Origin: Subtercola lobariae
GTDB lineage: Bacteria; Actinomycetota; Actinomycetes; Actinomycetales; Microbacteriaceae
Direction of reading: 5' to 3'
DNA length: 64,000 nt
Assembly (NCBI RefSeq): GCF_014640255.1
Contig: NZ_BMGP01000006.1
Coordinates: 124,001 to 188,000 of the forward strand
Below are positions 16,651-24,966 of this stretch, piece by piece; within the stretch, counting starts at the first letter, position 1; every line of letters begins with the position of its first letter. The position numbers were made by a program, and so were the translations under genes. The notes beneath the pieces are model-generated. The model saw only the letters and a list, made by a program, of their open reading frames with translations. It was not told where the DNA came from and did no database searches.

Positions 16651-17945
16651 CGCAGGTCTGCCAGAACCTCTTCGAGCTGGTCGACGGCCCAGTCGAGGTC
16701 TTCGGAAGAGATGACAAGCGGCGGGGCGAGACGGATGGTCGACCCGTGAGTGTCTTTCGCCAAGACGCCGCGCTGCATGAGTAGCTCGCAGACCTCGCGG
16801 CCGGAACCGAGTGCGGGGTCGATATCGATTCCCGCCCAGAGGCCCGCCGTACGAACGGCGACGACCCCGTGGCCGAGAAGCGCCGTCAGGCGCGCTGTGA
16901 GGCGCTTGCCCAGGGCATCCGCTCGCTCTTGGTATTCGCCCGTTGCCAGCAGGTCGACGACCGCGCGGCCGACTGCGGCGGCGAGCGGGTTTCCACCGAA
17001 GGTCGAGCCGTGTTCGCCGGGTTGCAGCACCCCGAGAATGTCGGCGTTGCCGACGACGGCCGACACGGGAACAATTCCGCCGCCGAGGGCCTTGCCGAGC
17101 AAGTAGAGGTCTGGGATGACGCCGACCCGGTCGCACGCGAAGGTGGCGCCCGTGCGGCCGAGGCCCGACTGAATCTCGTCGGCGATCATCAGCACGTTCG
17201 CGTTTGTACAGATCTGGCGAACCTCTGGCAGATACGACGCGGGCGGAACGATGATGCCCGCCTCACCCTGAATAGGCTCGAGCAGCACCGCGACAGTGTT
17301 CTCGTCGATGGCGGCGGCCAGGGCCGACGCATCGCCATAGGGAACCGAGCGAAAGCCCGGCGTGAACGGCCCGAAGCCGTCGCGTGCGGACAGGTCGTCG
17401 GAGAAGCTCACAATCGAAATGGTTCGGCCGTGAAAATTGCCGTCGGCAACGATGATGTTCGCGAGGCCGTCGGGTACGCCTTTCACCCGATAACCCCAGG
17501 CGCGGGCGACCTTCAGCCCAGACTCCACGGCCTCGGCTCCCGTGTTCATGGGCAAGACCATGTCTTTGCCGGCAAGGGCCGCGAGCGCCTCGACGAACGG
17601 GCCGAGCTGATCGTTGTGGAAGGCACGCGAGGTGAGCGTGATGCGTTCGAGCTGAGCGCGAGCTGCATCGAGCAGCACGGGATTCGAGTGGCCGAAGTTC
17701 ACCGCCGAATATGCGGCCAGGCAGTCGAGGTACCGCCGCCCGTCGATCGCTGTGACCCAGGCGCCGTCGCCCGACTCCACCACGATGGGCAGAGGGTGGT
17801 AGTTGTGCGCCGCGTGTGCTTCTTCGCGGGCGATCGCCGCGAGCGTTGTTTCAGCGAGCGCGACATCCTCAGACGAGAGCGACGACTGCTTCGATCGCTC
17901 TCGACCAGAACGATCGCTTTCGGTACTGACAGGCCGGGCGCTCAT
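16647..17945 (-). CDS. rocD: Ornithine aminotransferase
   Basis: A 432-residue class-III PLP aminotransferase. The pattern YSAVNFGHSNP, LPMNTGAEAVESGLKVARAW, GNFHGRTISIVSFSDD, ADEIQSGLGRTG (Asp256) and LLGKALGGG (PLP Lys285) is characteristic of RocD. It converts ornithine and 2-oxoglutarate to glutamate-5-semialdehyde and glutamate. Its ATG overlaps the stop of the guanidine hydrolase by four bases. With the nearby PutA this gives a route from ornithine to glutamate. Confidence 0.92.
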   Translation of the reverse strand: MSARPVSTESDRSGRERSKQSSLSSEDVALAETTLAAIAREEAHAAHNYHPLPIVVESGDGAWVTAIDGRRYLDCLAAYSAVNFGHSNPVLLDAARAQLERITLTSRAFHNDQLGPFVEALAALAGKDMVLPMNTGAEAVESGLKVARAWGYRVKGVPDGLANIIVADGNFHGRTISIVSFSDDLSARDGFGPFTPGFRSVPYGDASALAAAIDENTVAVLLEPIQGEAGIIVPPASYLPEVRQICTNANVLMIADEIQSGLGRTGATFACDRVGVIPDLYLLGKALGGGIVPVSAVVGNADILGVLQPGEHGSTFGGNPLAAAVGRAVVDLLATGEYQERADALGKRLTARLTALLGHGVVAVRTAGLWAGIDIDPALGSGREVCELLMQRGVLAKDTHGSTIRLAPPLVISSEDLDWAVDQLEEVLADLR

Positions 17946-18820
17946 CGGCGCAGCTCCAGTGTGCAGCACTTCACTCCGCCGCCGCCGAGCAACAGCTCGG
18001 AGAGGTCGACGCCGATGGGGTTGTAGCCGCGTTCGCGCAGCTGCGCCTCGAATCCCGTTGCCCGCGAGGCGATCACCACGTTGTATCCGTCAGAGATCGA
18101 GTTGAGGCCGAGCACGCCGGCGTCGGTCTCGCTGACCAGAATCGCATCGGGATACCTGCGCTCGAGTTCGGCGCGACTCGGGGCGTCGAAAGCACTCGGC
18201 AGGTAGGCGATGTTCCCGGCATCCGGAGCCTGGCTGGCAGACTCGTTCAGCACGGCGATGGCGGTATCGAGATGGTAGAACGCGGGGTTCACGAGGTTCA
18301 GCGTGACGACCTCCCGGCCGTAGATTCGCGCGACCTCAGCATGGGAATCGGATGCGCTGCGAAACCCGGTGCCGGCGAGAATCGTATCGCCGACCAGCAT
18401 GAAATCGCCCTCGCCTTCGTTCACGTTCGCGGGTACCCGCACGTCGTAGCCGTGGTCTTCGAACCAACGCATGTACGCGGGGCCCTCAGCCTGGCGTTCG
18501 GGATGGGTGAAACGAGCTCCGTAGGCGATGTTGTCGATGACGAAGCCACCGTTCGCCGAGTAGACCATGTCGGGCAGGCCGTCGATCTGGTCGATGAGTT
18601 CGACGGTGTGGCCGAGCGCGATGTACGTGTCGTAGAGCGTCTGCCACTGACGCACGGCAAGGGATGTATCGGTGGGGATCGCGGGATCCATCCACGGATT
18701 GATCTTGTACGTGACGGTGAAGAAATCGGGGCGGCACATGAGGTAGGTGTGCGCAGCGGCTTGCCGGTCGGAAGCGCGCCGGTCTTCTACTTCGGGGAAT
18801 GACGAAACAGGGGTAGACAT
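17942..18820 (-). CDS. Guanidine-modifying hydrolase (dimethylargininase, possibly arginine dihydrolase)
   Basis: A 292-residue protein of the DDAH/arginine deiminase-like superfamily. Visible motifs are YLMCRPDFFTVTYKINPWM, GLPDMVYSANGGFV with Asn90, NEGEGDF with Glu137, FYHLDT with His183 and the C-terminal GGGGVKCCTLEL with Cys285/286 as nucleophile candidates. The second ATG (18820) is chosen because AGGAGG lies six bases before it; the first ATG at 18826 abuts that site. Streptomyces relatives are called dimethylargininase, but Asn in place of the acidic residue and the coupling to rocD fit an enzyme yielding ornithine. A Lrp-type regulator is divergent. Confidence 0.85.
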   Translation of the reverse strand: MSTPVSSFPEVEDRRASDRQAAAHTYLMCRPDFFTVTYKINPWMDPAIPTDTSLAVRQWQTLYDTYIALGHTVELIDQIDGLPDMVYSANGGFVIDNIAYGARFTHPERQAEGPAYMRWFEDHGYDVRVPANVNEGEGDFMLVGDTILAGTGFRSASDSHAEVARIYGREVVTLNLVNPAFYHLDTAIAVLNESASQAPDAGNIAYLPSAFDAPSRAELERRYPDAILVSETDAGVLGLNSISDGYNVVIASRATGFEAQLRERGYNPIGVDLSELLLGGGGVKCCTLELRR

Positions 18821-18884
18821 TGACATCCTCCTGGGCTAGATCTGCTGCTGGACGGATGGCGGACACTGTCTTACAAGCTCCGAG

Positions 18885-18915
18885 GAGCACGCCAAGCGTC
18901 TAGTCTGGCACGCTC
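18885..18915. promoter_or_regulatory. Imperfect inverted repeat in the ddaH-like/lrp divergent region
   Basis: GAGCACGCCA and TGGCACGCTC form 10-base arms with two mismatches around 11 bases, within the 177-base divergent gap. It is a candidate operator for the Lrp/AsnC protein encoded next to it; no binding evidence exists. Confidence 0.3.
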
Positions 18916-18997
18916 GTAATGTCAATAGTTGAGCTTCTCGCGCAGAAATGGTGCGCTGAATGCCACTCATCGCAAGAAAACGCCGTAGGCTCGCGTA

Positions 18998-19426
18998 GTG
19001 GACAATCTCGACTATCGAATAATCGACTTGCTGAAACTTAACGCGCGCACCGGATACGGTGACATCGGCCAGGTGATCGGGCTCTCCGCGTCTGCGGTAA
19101 AACGACGCATAGACAAGCTCATTTCTGACGGCATCATTCGCGGCTTCACCGTGCTGCTCGACACCTCTCTCGACGGCAAGGTGACCGAGGCGTACGTCGA
19201 ACTCTTCTGCCGAGGAACCGTCGCGCCGGCGGAGCTCAAGCGCATTCTCTCCGGCGTGCCAGAGGTGGTCGACGCGGGAACAGTCACCGGCAGCGCTGAC
19301 GCCATCGTGCACATGCGTTCGCGAGACATTCCGAGCCTCGAGCTGGCACTCGAAAGGGTTCGCATCGCGCCGAACGTCGATCACACTCGCAGCGCCATCG
19401 TGCTGTCGAACCTCATCAAGCGGTAG
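18998..19426 (+). CDS. Lrp/AsnC family transcriptional regulator
   Basis: A 142-residue regulator. The start at GTG 18998 gives MDNLDYRIIDLLKLNARTGY, an AsnC-type helix-turn-helix (GLSASAVKRRIDKLISDGII) and a C-terminal RAM-like domain (VPEVVDAGTVTGSADAIVHM). Lrp members bind amino acids and often activate divergent catabolic genes. Here it faces the guanidine hydrolase/rocD operon, so it is probably an arginine- or ornithine-responsive regulator. Confidence 0.9.
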   Translation: MDNLDYRIIDLLKLNARTGYGDIGQVIGLSASAVKRRIDKLISDGIIRGFTVLLDTSLDGKVTEAYVELFCRGTVAPAELKRILSGVPEVVDAGTVTGSADAIVHMRSRDIPSLELALERVRIAPNVDHTRSAIVLSNLIKR

Positions 19427-19523
19427 CGACAGGGCGTGGCGGGGGTGGCAGTGTCGCGGCGCGGGGCGGATCGTTTCGCCGGGGCGCGGCGACTCGTCGG
19501 GGCGAGTTGGTGACGGCGGCCAC

Positions 19524-19949
19524 ATGACTGCGCCATCAGCAACTGAGCCCAGTGAGCCGCGGTCGGCCGTGATCGCCGGCTCTTTCGTCGTGAGAGTGGA
19601 TGCTCTCTCGCGCACCCCCGCCTCCGAACAGTTGCGCGTGCAAGTGCTCGGCGCCGTTCAACGGGGTGATCTCGTGGCGGGCGCGCAACTGCCGCCCGTG
19701 CGGCAGCTCGCCGACGAGCTGCATCTCGCGCCGAACACCGTCGCGAAGGTGTACCGCGAGCTCGAACGCGACGAGGTGGTGGTCACCCGCGGCCGCAACG
19801 GAACCTCGATCGCCCCCACCGGCGTCGGCCCCGAGCGTCAGGCGCAGCTCGCCGCGCTCGAGTACGCCGGGCGGGTGCGGGAGCTGGGCATCCACTCGGC
19901 CCGTGCGCTCGAGATCGTGGCGGAGGCGCTCGGCGAGCCCAGCGCGTGA
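19524..19949 (+). CDS. GntR family regulator, short YtrA-like form
   Basis: A 141-residue protein. After about 28 residues the GntR winged helix follows: SEQLRVQVLGAVQRGDLVAG, LPPVRQLADELHLAPNTVAK, VYRELERDEVVVTRGRNGTS. Only about 45 residues remain, so there is no large effector domain, as in the YtrA subfamily that usually controls ABC transporters. No ABC genes adjoin it, so the target is not evident. ATG at 19524; no strong ribosome site. Confidence 0.85.
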   Translation: MTAPSATEPSEPRSAVIAGSFVVRVDALSRTPASEQLRVQVLGAVQRGDLVAGAQLPPVRQLADELHLAPNTVAKVYRELERDEVVVTRGRNGTSIAPTGVGPERQAQLAALEYAGRVRELGIHSARALEIVAEALGEPSA

Positions 19950-20084
19950 TTTCAGGCGGCGGCGAGCCGGGCGGGCTCGGCGTCGCTCTCGCGTCTGCGC
20001 GAAGGCATGGCCGGCTGCGCCGCCAGCGAGTGTCGGTGGCTGGGAGCACACTGTCAGCATGAAACTCTCATGGGTGGCGCCGCG

Positions 20085-20495
20085 ATGAGCGCCTGGCTGG
20101 GCGTGGTGTCACGCTCGCACGTCGAACGCGGGGTCGGCTTGGGCATCGCGCAGGTCAACCACGGCAAGATGTCGGGGCTGACGCGAATGTCGGGCGGCGA
20201 CTGGATCGCCTACTACTCGCCGCGCACCGATTACCCCGACGGCGACCCGTTGAAGCAATTCACCGCCATCGGCACGATCATCGACGACGACATCTACCAG
20301 GCCGACGACGGCGACTTTCATCCCTTTCGGCGACGCGTCGACTACCTCACGCTGAAGCGCGCGGTGCCGCTCGCCGAGGTCACCGATCGCCTCGACCTGA
20401 CCTCCGGGCCGAATTGGGGTTATCAGCTGCGCCGCGGGCTCATTCCGCTCTCAGACGCCGACTTCGAGGTGATCCGCGCCGCCGCCACCGACTGA
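20085..20495 (+). CDS. EVE domain-containing protein
   Basis: A 136-residue protein with the EVE/PUA-like pattern: WLGVVSRSHVERGVGLGIAQ, GDWIAYYSPRTDYPDG, LKQFTAIGTIIDDDIYQ, FHPFRRRVDYL and a C-terminal GYQLRRGLIPLSDADFEVI. EVE domains bind modified bases in DNA or RNA and occur in some restriction and stress systems. An ATG five codons upstream (20070) is an alternative start; neither has a good ribosome site. Its last 45 bases overlap the 3' end of putA on the other strand. No partner nuclease is adjacent. Confidence 0.85.
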   Translation: MSAWLGVVSRSHVERGVGLGIAQVNHGKMSGLTRMSGGDWIAYYSPRTDYPDGDPLKQFTAIGTIIDDDIYQADDGDFHPFRRRVDYLTLKRAVPLAEVTDRLDLTSGPNWGYQLRRGLIPLSDADFEVIRAAATD

Positions 20496-23400
20496 CGCGG
20501 CGCCACCACCACTGCCACCGCCCGCGCCGCCGCCGACGCCGGGCAGCAGCCCCGCGGCCAGCACGCTCGGGTTGCCGAAGCGGTGGTTCGTCACACTCAC
20601 CGCCTGCTCACGCACGAACGGCAGCAGTTCGACGCGCGCCGCCCGGGTGACCTCGCCTGTGTAGAGCGCCACGTCGGGCGACCCCCCGAGCGCGTTTGCG
20701 AGTGCCACCGGGTCTCCCCCGATCATCCGGATGCGCGACGCAGACCCACCCGCAACCCGCACCCGTTCGAGCCACTGTGCGTCGCGCTCGACGAACACCC
20801 TGACCGCCCGTTGTTTCAGCAGCGCCCGCAGCGGCCGCGGCAGCTTCACCGCCGTGCTCACGGCCAGCGCCGACCCGGCGCGCGTGCCCGCCGCGATCAC
20901 CCGAACGAGCTCACTGAACGCCTTACCCTCGGCCAATCGCACCACCACTGGAACGGCGCGATAGCGCAGAATGTTGCGCTCGACGCTGAGCCCCGACACG
21001 TCGCTCGCGGCGAAAAACCCCTGCCACGCCTCTTCGTCGCCCACCGCCGCCCGGCGAACCGCCTCGAACTCTTGCCAATCGAGCCCGCCCGTCGACGCCT
21101 CGAGCACCGCCCTGACCTCGGCACCCAGCGGCGCGAGACTGATGTCGTCACCCGCGACCCCCGGCTCCGTGCGCCACGAGCCGAGCTGCATGAGATAGTT
21201 GGGGCCGCCGGCTTTCGTGCCCGCGCCGACTGATGAGCGCTTCCATCCGCCGAACGGCTGCCGCTGTACGACCGCACCGGTGATGCCCCGGTTCACGTAC
21301 AGGTTGCCCGCCTCCACGGCACCCAGCCACTGCTCGATTTCGGCTTCGTCGAGCGAGTGGATGCCCGCGGTCAGCCCATAAGCGTTCGCATTCTGCAGCT
21401 CGACCGCTTCACCGAGGTTCGCCGCAGGCATGATGCCGAGCACCGGGCCGAAGTACTCGGTGAGGTGAAATTCCGACCCGGCGGCCACGCCCGTGCGCAC
21501 CCCCGGCGACCAGAGTCGCTCGGTTTCATCGAGCATCCGCGGCTCGACCAGCCAGCTCTCACCGTCGCCGAGCGTGGTCAGTGCGCCGCGCAGCTTGCCG
21601 CCCGCAGCAACGATGAGCGGGCCCATCTGTGCGGCGGGGTCGACCGGATACCCCACGCGCAACGACGTCACGGCGTCGACGAGCTGGTTTCTGAACCGCG
21701 CCGATTTGGCGACAGACCCCACGAGTATCACCAGGCTCGCCGCAGAGCACTTCTGGCCCGCGTGCCCGAACGCGCTCTTCACGATGTCGGCCACGGCCAG
21801 GTCGAGGTCGGCGCTCGGGGTGACGACGATGGCGTTCTTACCACTCGTCTCGGCAAGCAGCGGCAGGTCTGGAGCCCACGACCTGAACAGCTCGGCGGTC
21901 TCATACCCGCCGGTGAGAATCACGCGATCGACGAGCGGGTGCGTAATGAGCTGGTGCCCGAGCTCATTCTCGCTCAGGTCGACGAGCTTCAGCAGATCGC
22001 GCGGGATGCCCGATTCCCAGAGCGACTCGGCGATCACCGCCGCCGAGCGGCGCGCCTCGGGGGCTGGTTTCAGAATCACTCCGGCGCCGGCCGCGAGTGC
22101 CGCGAGCACACCGCCGGTGGGAATGGAGACCGGAAAATTCCACGGCGGCGCCACCACGATGAGCGCCGGCGGTACGAACGTGGCGCCCTCCACCTTCTCG
22201 AGTTCGGTCGCGAGAACGCTGTAGTAGCGGGCGAAGTCGACGGCCTCGCTGACCTCAGGGTCACCCTCGGCAATCGTCTTGCCTGTCTCGCTCGCCATCA
22301 CCTCAAGCAGAAGGTCACGGTTCGCCTCGAGCGCGAGCCCCGCTCTGCGCAGTGCGGCGGCGCGCACCTCGGCTGGCTGCCTACCCCATGCGCGACCCGC
22401 CTCGGCCACAGAATCGAGCAGGCCGTCAAGCAGGCCAGGGTCGGCGTACTGCACCTCGGCGAGCGTCGCGTTGCCGAGCTCAGACGCGGGCACGCGCGCG
22501 AGAATGTGGCGCGCCCACTCCCTGTTCGCGGGCAACGACGGGTCGGTGTCGGGCGTGTTCTCGAACACCCCTCGCGGTGGCGCGACGAGCGCCTCGGCGC
22601 TGCCGCGGTCTTGAGTGCGGTTGGCCGCCGGCGCCGCGGCAACCGAGTCGGCCGAGCCCGTGCTCTCGACGGAGGAGCCTGTCGAGCCGTCGGCATCCGG
22701 AGCCACCGCGGGCCCCGCGGCACGTTCGGCGTCGAGCACGGCGAGCGATGTCAGAAACCGGTCGCGCTCACGGTCGAAGACCGCCGTGTCGCTGTCGAGA
22801 TCGAAGACCGCCGACATGAAGTTCTCGTCGCTCGCGTTCTCTTCGAGCCGGCGCACTAGGTAGTTGATGGCCACGTTGAACTCACGCGGATGCACAACGG
22901 GCGTGTACAGCAGCAGATTTCCCACGTGCCGCCGCACCACATCGGCCTGCGCTGAAGCCATGCCCAGCAGCATCTCGAAGTCGATGCGTTCGGTGACGCC
23001 GCGGCGTTCGGCGAGCAACCACGCAAAAGCGATGTCGAAGAGGTTGTGGCCCGCGATGCCCACTTTCACGGCATCCGTTCGCTCAGGCGTCAACGCCCAG
23101 TTGAGCACCCGTTTGTAGTTCGTATCGGTGTCTTGTTTGCTGCCGTAGGTTGCCAGCGGCCAATCGTGGATGATCGCATCGACCCGCTCCATGGCCAGGT
23201 TCGCGCCTTTCACCAGCCGAACCTTGATGGGCGCGCCGCCCCCCGCCACGCGCTCGGACGCCCATCGCTGCAACCCCTGCATCGCCCCGAGCGCATCGGG
23301 CAGGTAGGCCTGCAGCACGATACCCGCCTCGAGCTCTGCGAACTGCGGCCGTTCGAGCACGCGCTGAAACACCGCGATCGTGAGGTCGAGGTCGGCGTAC

Positions 23401-24191
23401 TCCTCCATGTCGAGGTTGATGAACTTGGCCTGGCCGCCGGGTTTCGACGGCAGGGCGAGTTGGTACAACGGAACCAGGCTGTTCGCCACGCGCTCGACCG
23501 TTTCGTCGAACGCCCACATCGAAAGCTGACTGGCCACCGACGAGACCTTGACCGACACGTAGTCGACGTCGTCGCGGGCGAGTAGTTCAAGGGTTCCGGC
23601 GAGGCGGTTGCGAGCCTCTTTCTCACCCAGAACGGCTTCGCCGAGCAGGTTGAGGTTGAGGCGAGCGCCGTCGGCGCGAAGCGCGGTGATGGCCTTGCCG
23701 AGTTTGCCGGGGCTGGCGTCGGCGATCAAGTGCCCGACCATTCGGCGCAGCACCCGCTTCGAGGTGGGCACCACAACCCAGGGCAGCGCCTCGCCGAGCG
23801 CCGCGCCTACCTTGATGGCGGCGCGCAGCTGCGGCGGCAGAAACGCGGGAGTGAGTGCGGCGAGCTGTTCGAGGTTCTTGCCGGCGACCACCGTGTCTTC
23901 GGGCCGAGCGACACCGTCGACGAACCCCACCGTGAAGGCGAGCCCGTTCGGGTCTTTGAGCACGCCGGCGAGCCGGGCGGCCGACTGCTCGACGGGGGCG
24001 CCTTCGCTCTCGGCGAGCCACCGCCGCACGAGCGCGACGGCTTCGCCGCCGAGCGCCGCGAGCGCCTCCGGCTCGCCTCTCTCGCCAATCGTCTCGTCGG
24101 TAAGCAGGTGCATCTCGTCAGCAGACGGTTCGAGCGTCTCGTCGCTCGACGGGTCGATTATGGCCTCGGGGTCGTGCGCCTGGTCGAGCAT
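20451..24191 (-). CDS. putA: Bifunctional proline dehydrogenase / P5C dehydrogenase
   Basis: A 1246-residue fused enzyme that oxidises proline to glutamate. The N-terminal barrel is a FAD proline dehydrogenase (VSVKVSSVASQLSMW, FINLDMEEYADLDLT, KVRLVKGANLAMERV). A low-complexity Ala/Ser/Thr linker lies at about 489-545. The aldehyde dehydrogenase domain follows, with PPWNFPVSIPTGG, base Glu781 in LAETSGKN and nucleophile Cys815 in GHAGQKCSA. A C-terminal domain ends in a Gly-rich tail that overlaps the EVE gene. The start at 24191 (MLDQAHDPEA) lacks a clear ribosome site; an upstream ATG is possible. It completes the arginine/ornithine to glutamate route. Confidence 0.93.
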   Translation of the reverse strand: MLDQAHDPEAIIDPSSDETLEPSADEMHLLTDETIGERGEPEALAALGGEAVALVRRWLAESEGAPVEQSAARLAGVLKDPNGLAFTVGFVDGVARPEDTVVAGKNLEQLAALTPAFLPPQLRAAIKVGAALGEALPWVVVPTSKRVLRRMVGHLIADASPGKLGKAITALRADGARLNLNLLGEAVLGEKEARNRLAGTLELLARDDVDYVSVKVSSVASQLSMWAFDETVERVANSLVPLYQLALPSKPGGQAKFINLDMEEYADLDLTIAVFQRVLERPQFAELEAGIVLQAYLPDALGAMQGLQRWASERVAGGGAPIKVRLVKGANLAMERVDAIIHDWPLATYGSKQDTDTNYKRVLNWALTPERTDAVKVGIAGHNLFDIAFAWLLAERRGVTERIDFEMLLGMASAQADVVRRHVGNLLLYTPVVHPREFNVAINYLVRRLEENASDENFMSAVFDLDSDTAVFDRERDRFLTSLAVLDAERAAGPAVAPDADGSTGSSVESTGSADSVAAAPAANRTQDRGSAEALVAPPRGVFENTPDTDPSLPANREWARHILARVPASELGNATLAEVQYADPGLLDGLLDSVAEAGRAWGRQPAEVRAAALRRAGLALEANRDLLLEVMASETGKTIAEGDPEVSEAVDFARYYSVLATELEKVEGATFVPPALIVVAPPWNFPVSIPTGGVLAALAAGAGVILKPAPEARRSAAVIAESLWESGIPRDLLKLVDLSENELGHQLITHPLVDRVILTGGYETAELFRSWAPDLPLLAETSGKNAIVVTPSADLDLAVADIVKSAFGHAGQKCSAASLVILVGSVAKSARFRNQLVDAVTSLRVGYPVDPAAQMGPLIVAAGGKLRGALTTLGDGESWLVEPRMLDETERLWSPGVRTGVAAGSEFHLTEYFGPVLGIMPAANLGEAVELQNANAYGLTAGIHSLDEAEIEQWLGAVEAGNLYVNRGITGAVVQRQPFGGWKRSSVGAGTKAGGPNYLMQLGSWRTEPGVAGDDISLAPLGAEVRAVLEASTGGLDWQEFEAVRRAAVGDEEAWQGFFAASDVSGLSVERNILRYRAVPVVVRLAEGKAFSELVRVIAAGTRAGSALAVSTAVKLPRPLRALLKQRAVRVFVERDAQWLERVRVAGGSASRIRMIGGDPVALANALGGSPDVALYTGEVTRAARVELLPFVREQAVSVTNHRFGNPSVLAAGLLPGVGGGAGGGSGGGAASVGGGGADHLEVGV

Positions 24192-24355
24192 GTCTTGAGA
24201 ATATCCCGGCGCTTCGGGTTTGCCCCGATCATCCACACACCCACAGACGAACTTCTCGCCGCGCACCCAGATTCGCCGAATTCGTCAGCCCAACGCACTC
24301 TTTTTGCGCGCCCGCGATTCACTTGCGTCGCGCTTGCTTCTGCGACCATAGGCAG

Positions 24356-24874
24356 ATGAGTCACGCGTACGACGATCTCGCGCCGAACACGGCCGCGTTC
24401 GGGCGGGTCGCCGCTGATCCCGAATACGTTCCCGCGGGGTTTCGGCTCACCGAGCGGTCGCGGGTGATCGGGCAAGGTGACGCGTTCTACGAGGAGGCGC
24501 GGGCAGCGCTGTTCAGGTGGCAGGTGCAGCGCGGATCGGGGTTCGCGTTCGTCGATGTTCCGCTGCGCGTCGAGGTGGGTGCGGTTTCGGTGTTCCGTAT
24601 TCCGTTCGGGCCGCTGCGGCCCCGCGTGATCTGCCGCGTGTACGAGGTGAGCGACACGGGCACGCGGGCGGGGTTCGCGCATGTGGCGCTGGCCGGGCAT
24701 CCGCAGCTCGGCTGGGAGAGCTACCACGTCGAACGCAACCGTTTCGGCCAGGTGCGCCTGGCGATTCGGGTGGTGTGGCGCCCGTCGGCCTGGTGGATGC
24801 ACGCGGTCGGCCCCTTCGCCCGAGTGGCCTTGGCGCTCGTGTTGCGCCGCAACCTCGCGGCACTGCAGGCCTGA
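24356..24874 (+). CDS. DUF1990 family protein
   Basis: A 172-residue protein of unknown function. The pattern of an N-terminal helix, RLTERSRVIGQGDAFYEEAR, VDVPLRVEVGAVSVFRIPFG, GFAHVALAGHPQLGWESYHV and a C-terminal amphipathic segment is that of the DUF1990 (UPF0548) family, widespread in actinobacteria and plants. It is divergent from putA across 164 bases. No functional role can be assigned. Confidence 0.75.
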   Translation: MSHAYDDLAPNTAAFGRVAADPEYVPAGFRLTERSRVIGQGDAFYEEARAALFRWQVQRGSGFAFVDVPLRVEVGAVSVFRIPFGPLRPRVICRVYEVSDTGTRAGFAHVALAGHPQLGWESYHVERNRFGQVRLAIRVVWRPSAWWMHAVGPFARVALALVLRRNLAALQA

Positions 24875-24966
24875 GCAGCGCCGTCTGCGATACCCCGGGA
24901 GCTGTCGCGCATAGCCGGCCGAGGTCATTCACCGGGGGCGCGCAAACTCGCCGCACCGGGCCGCGG

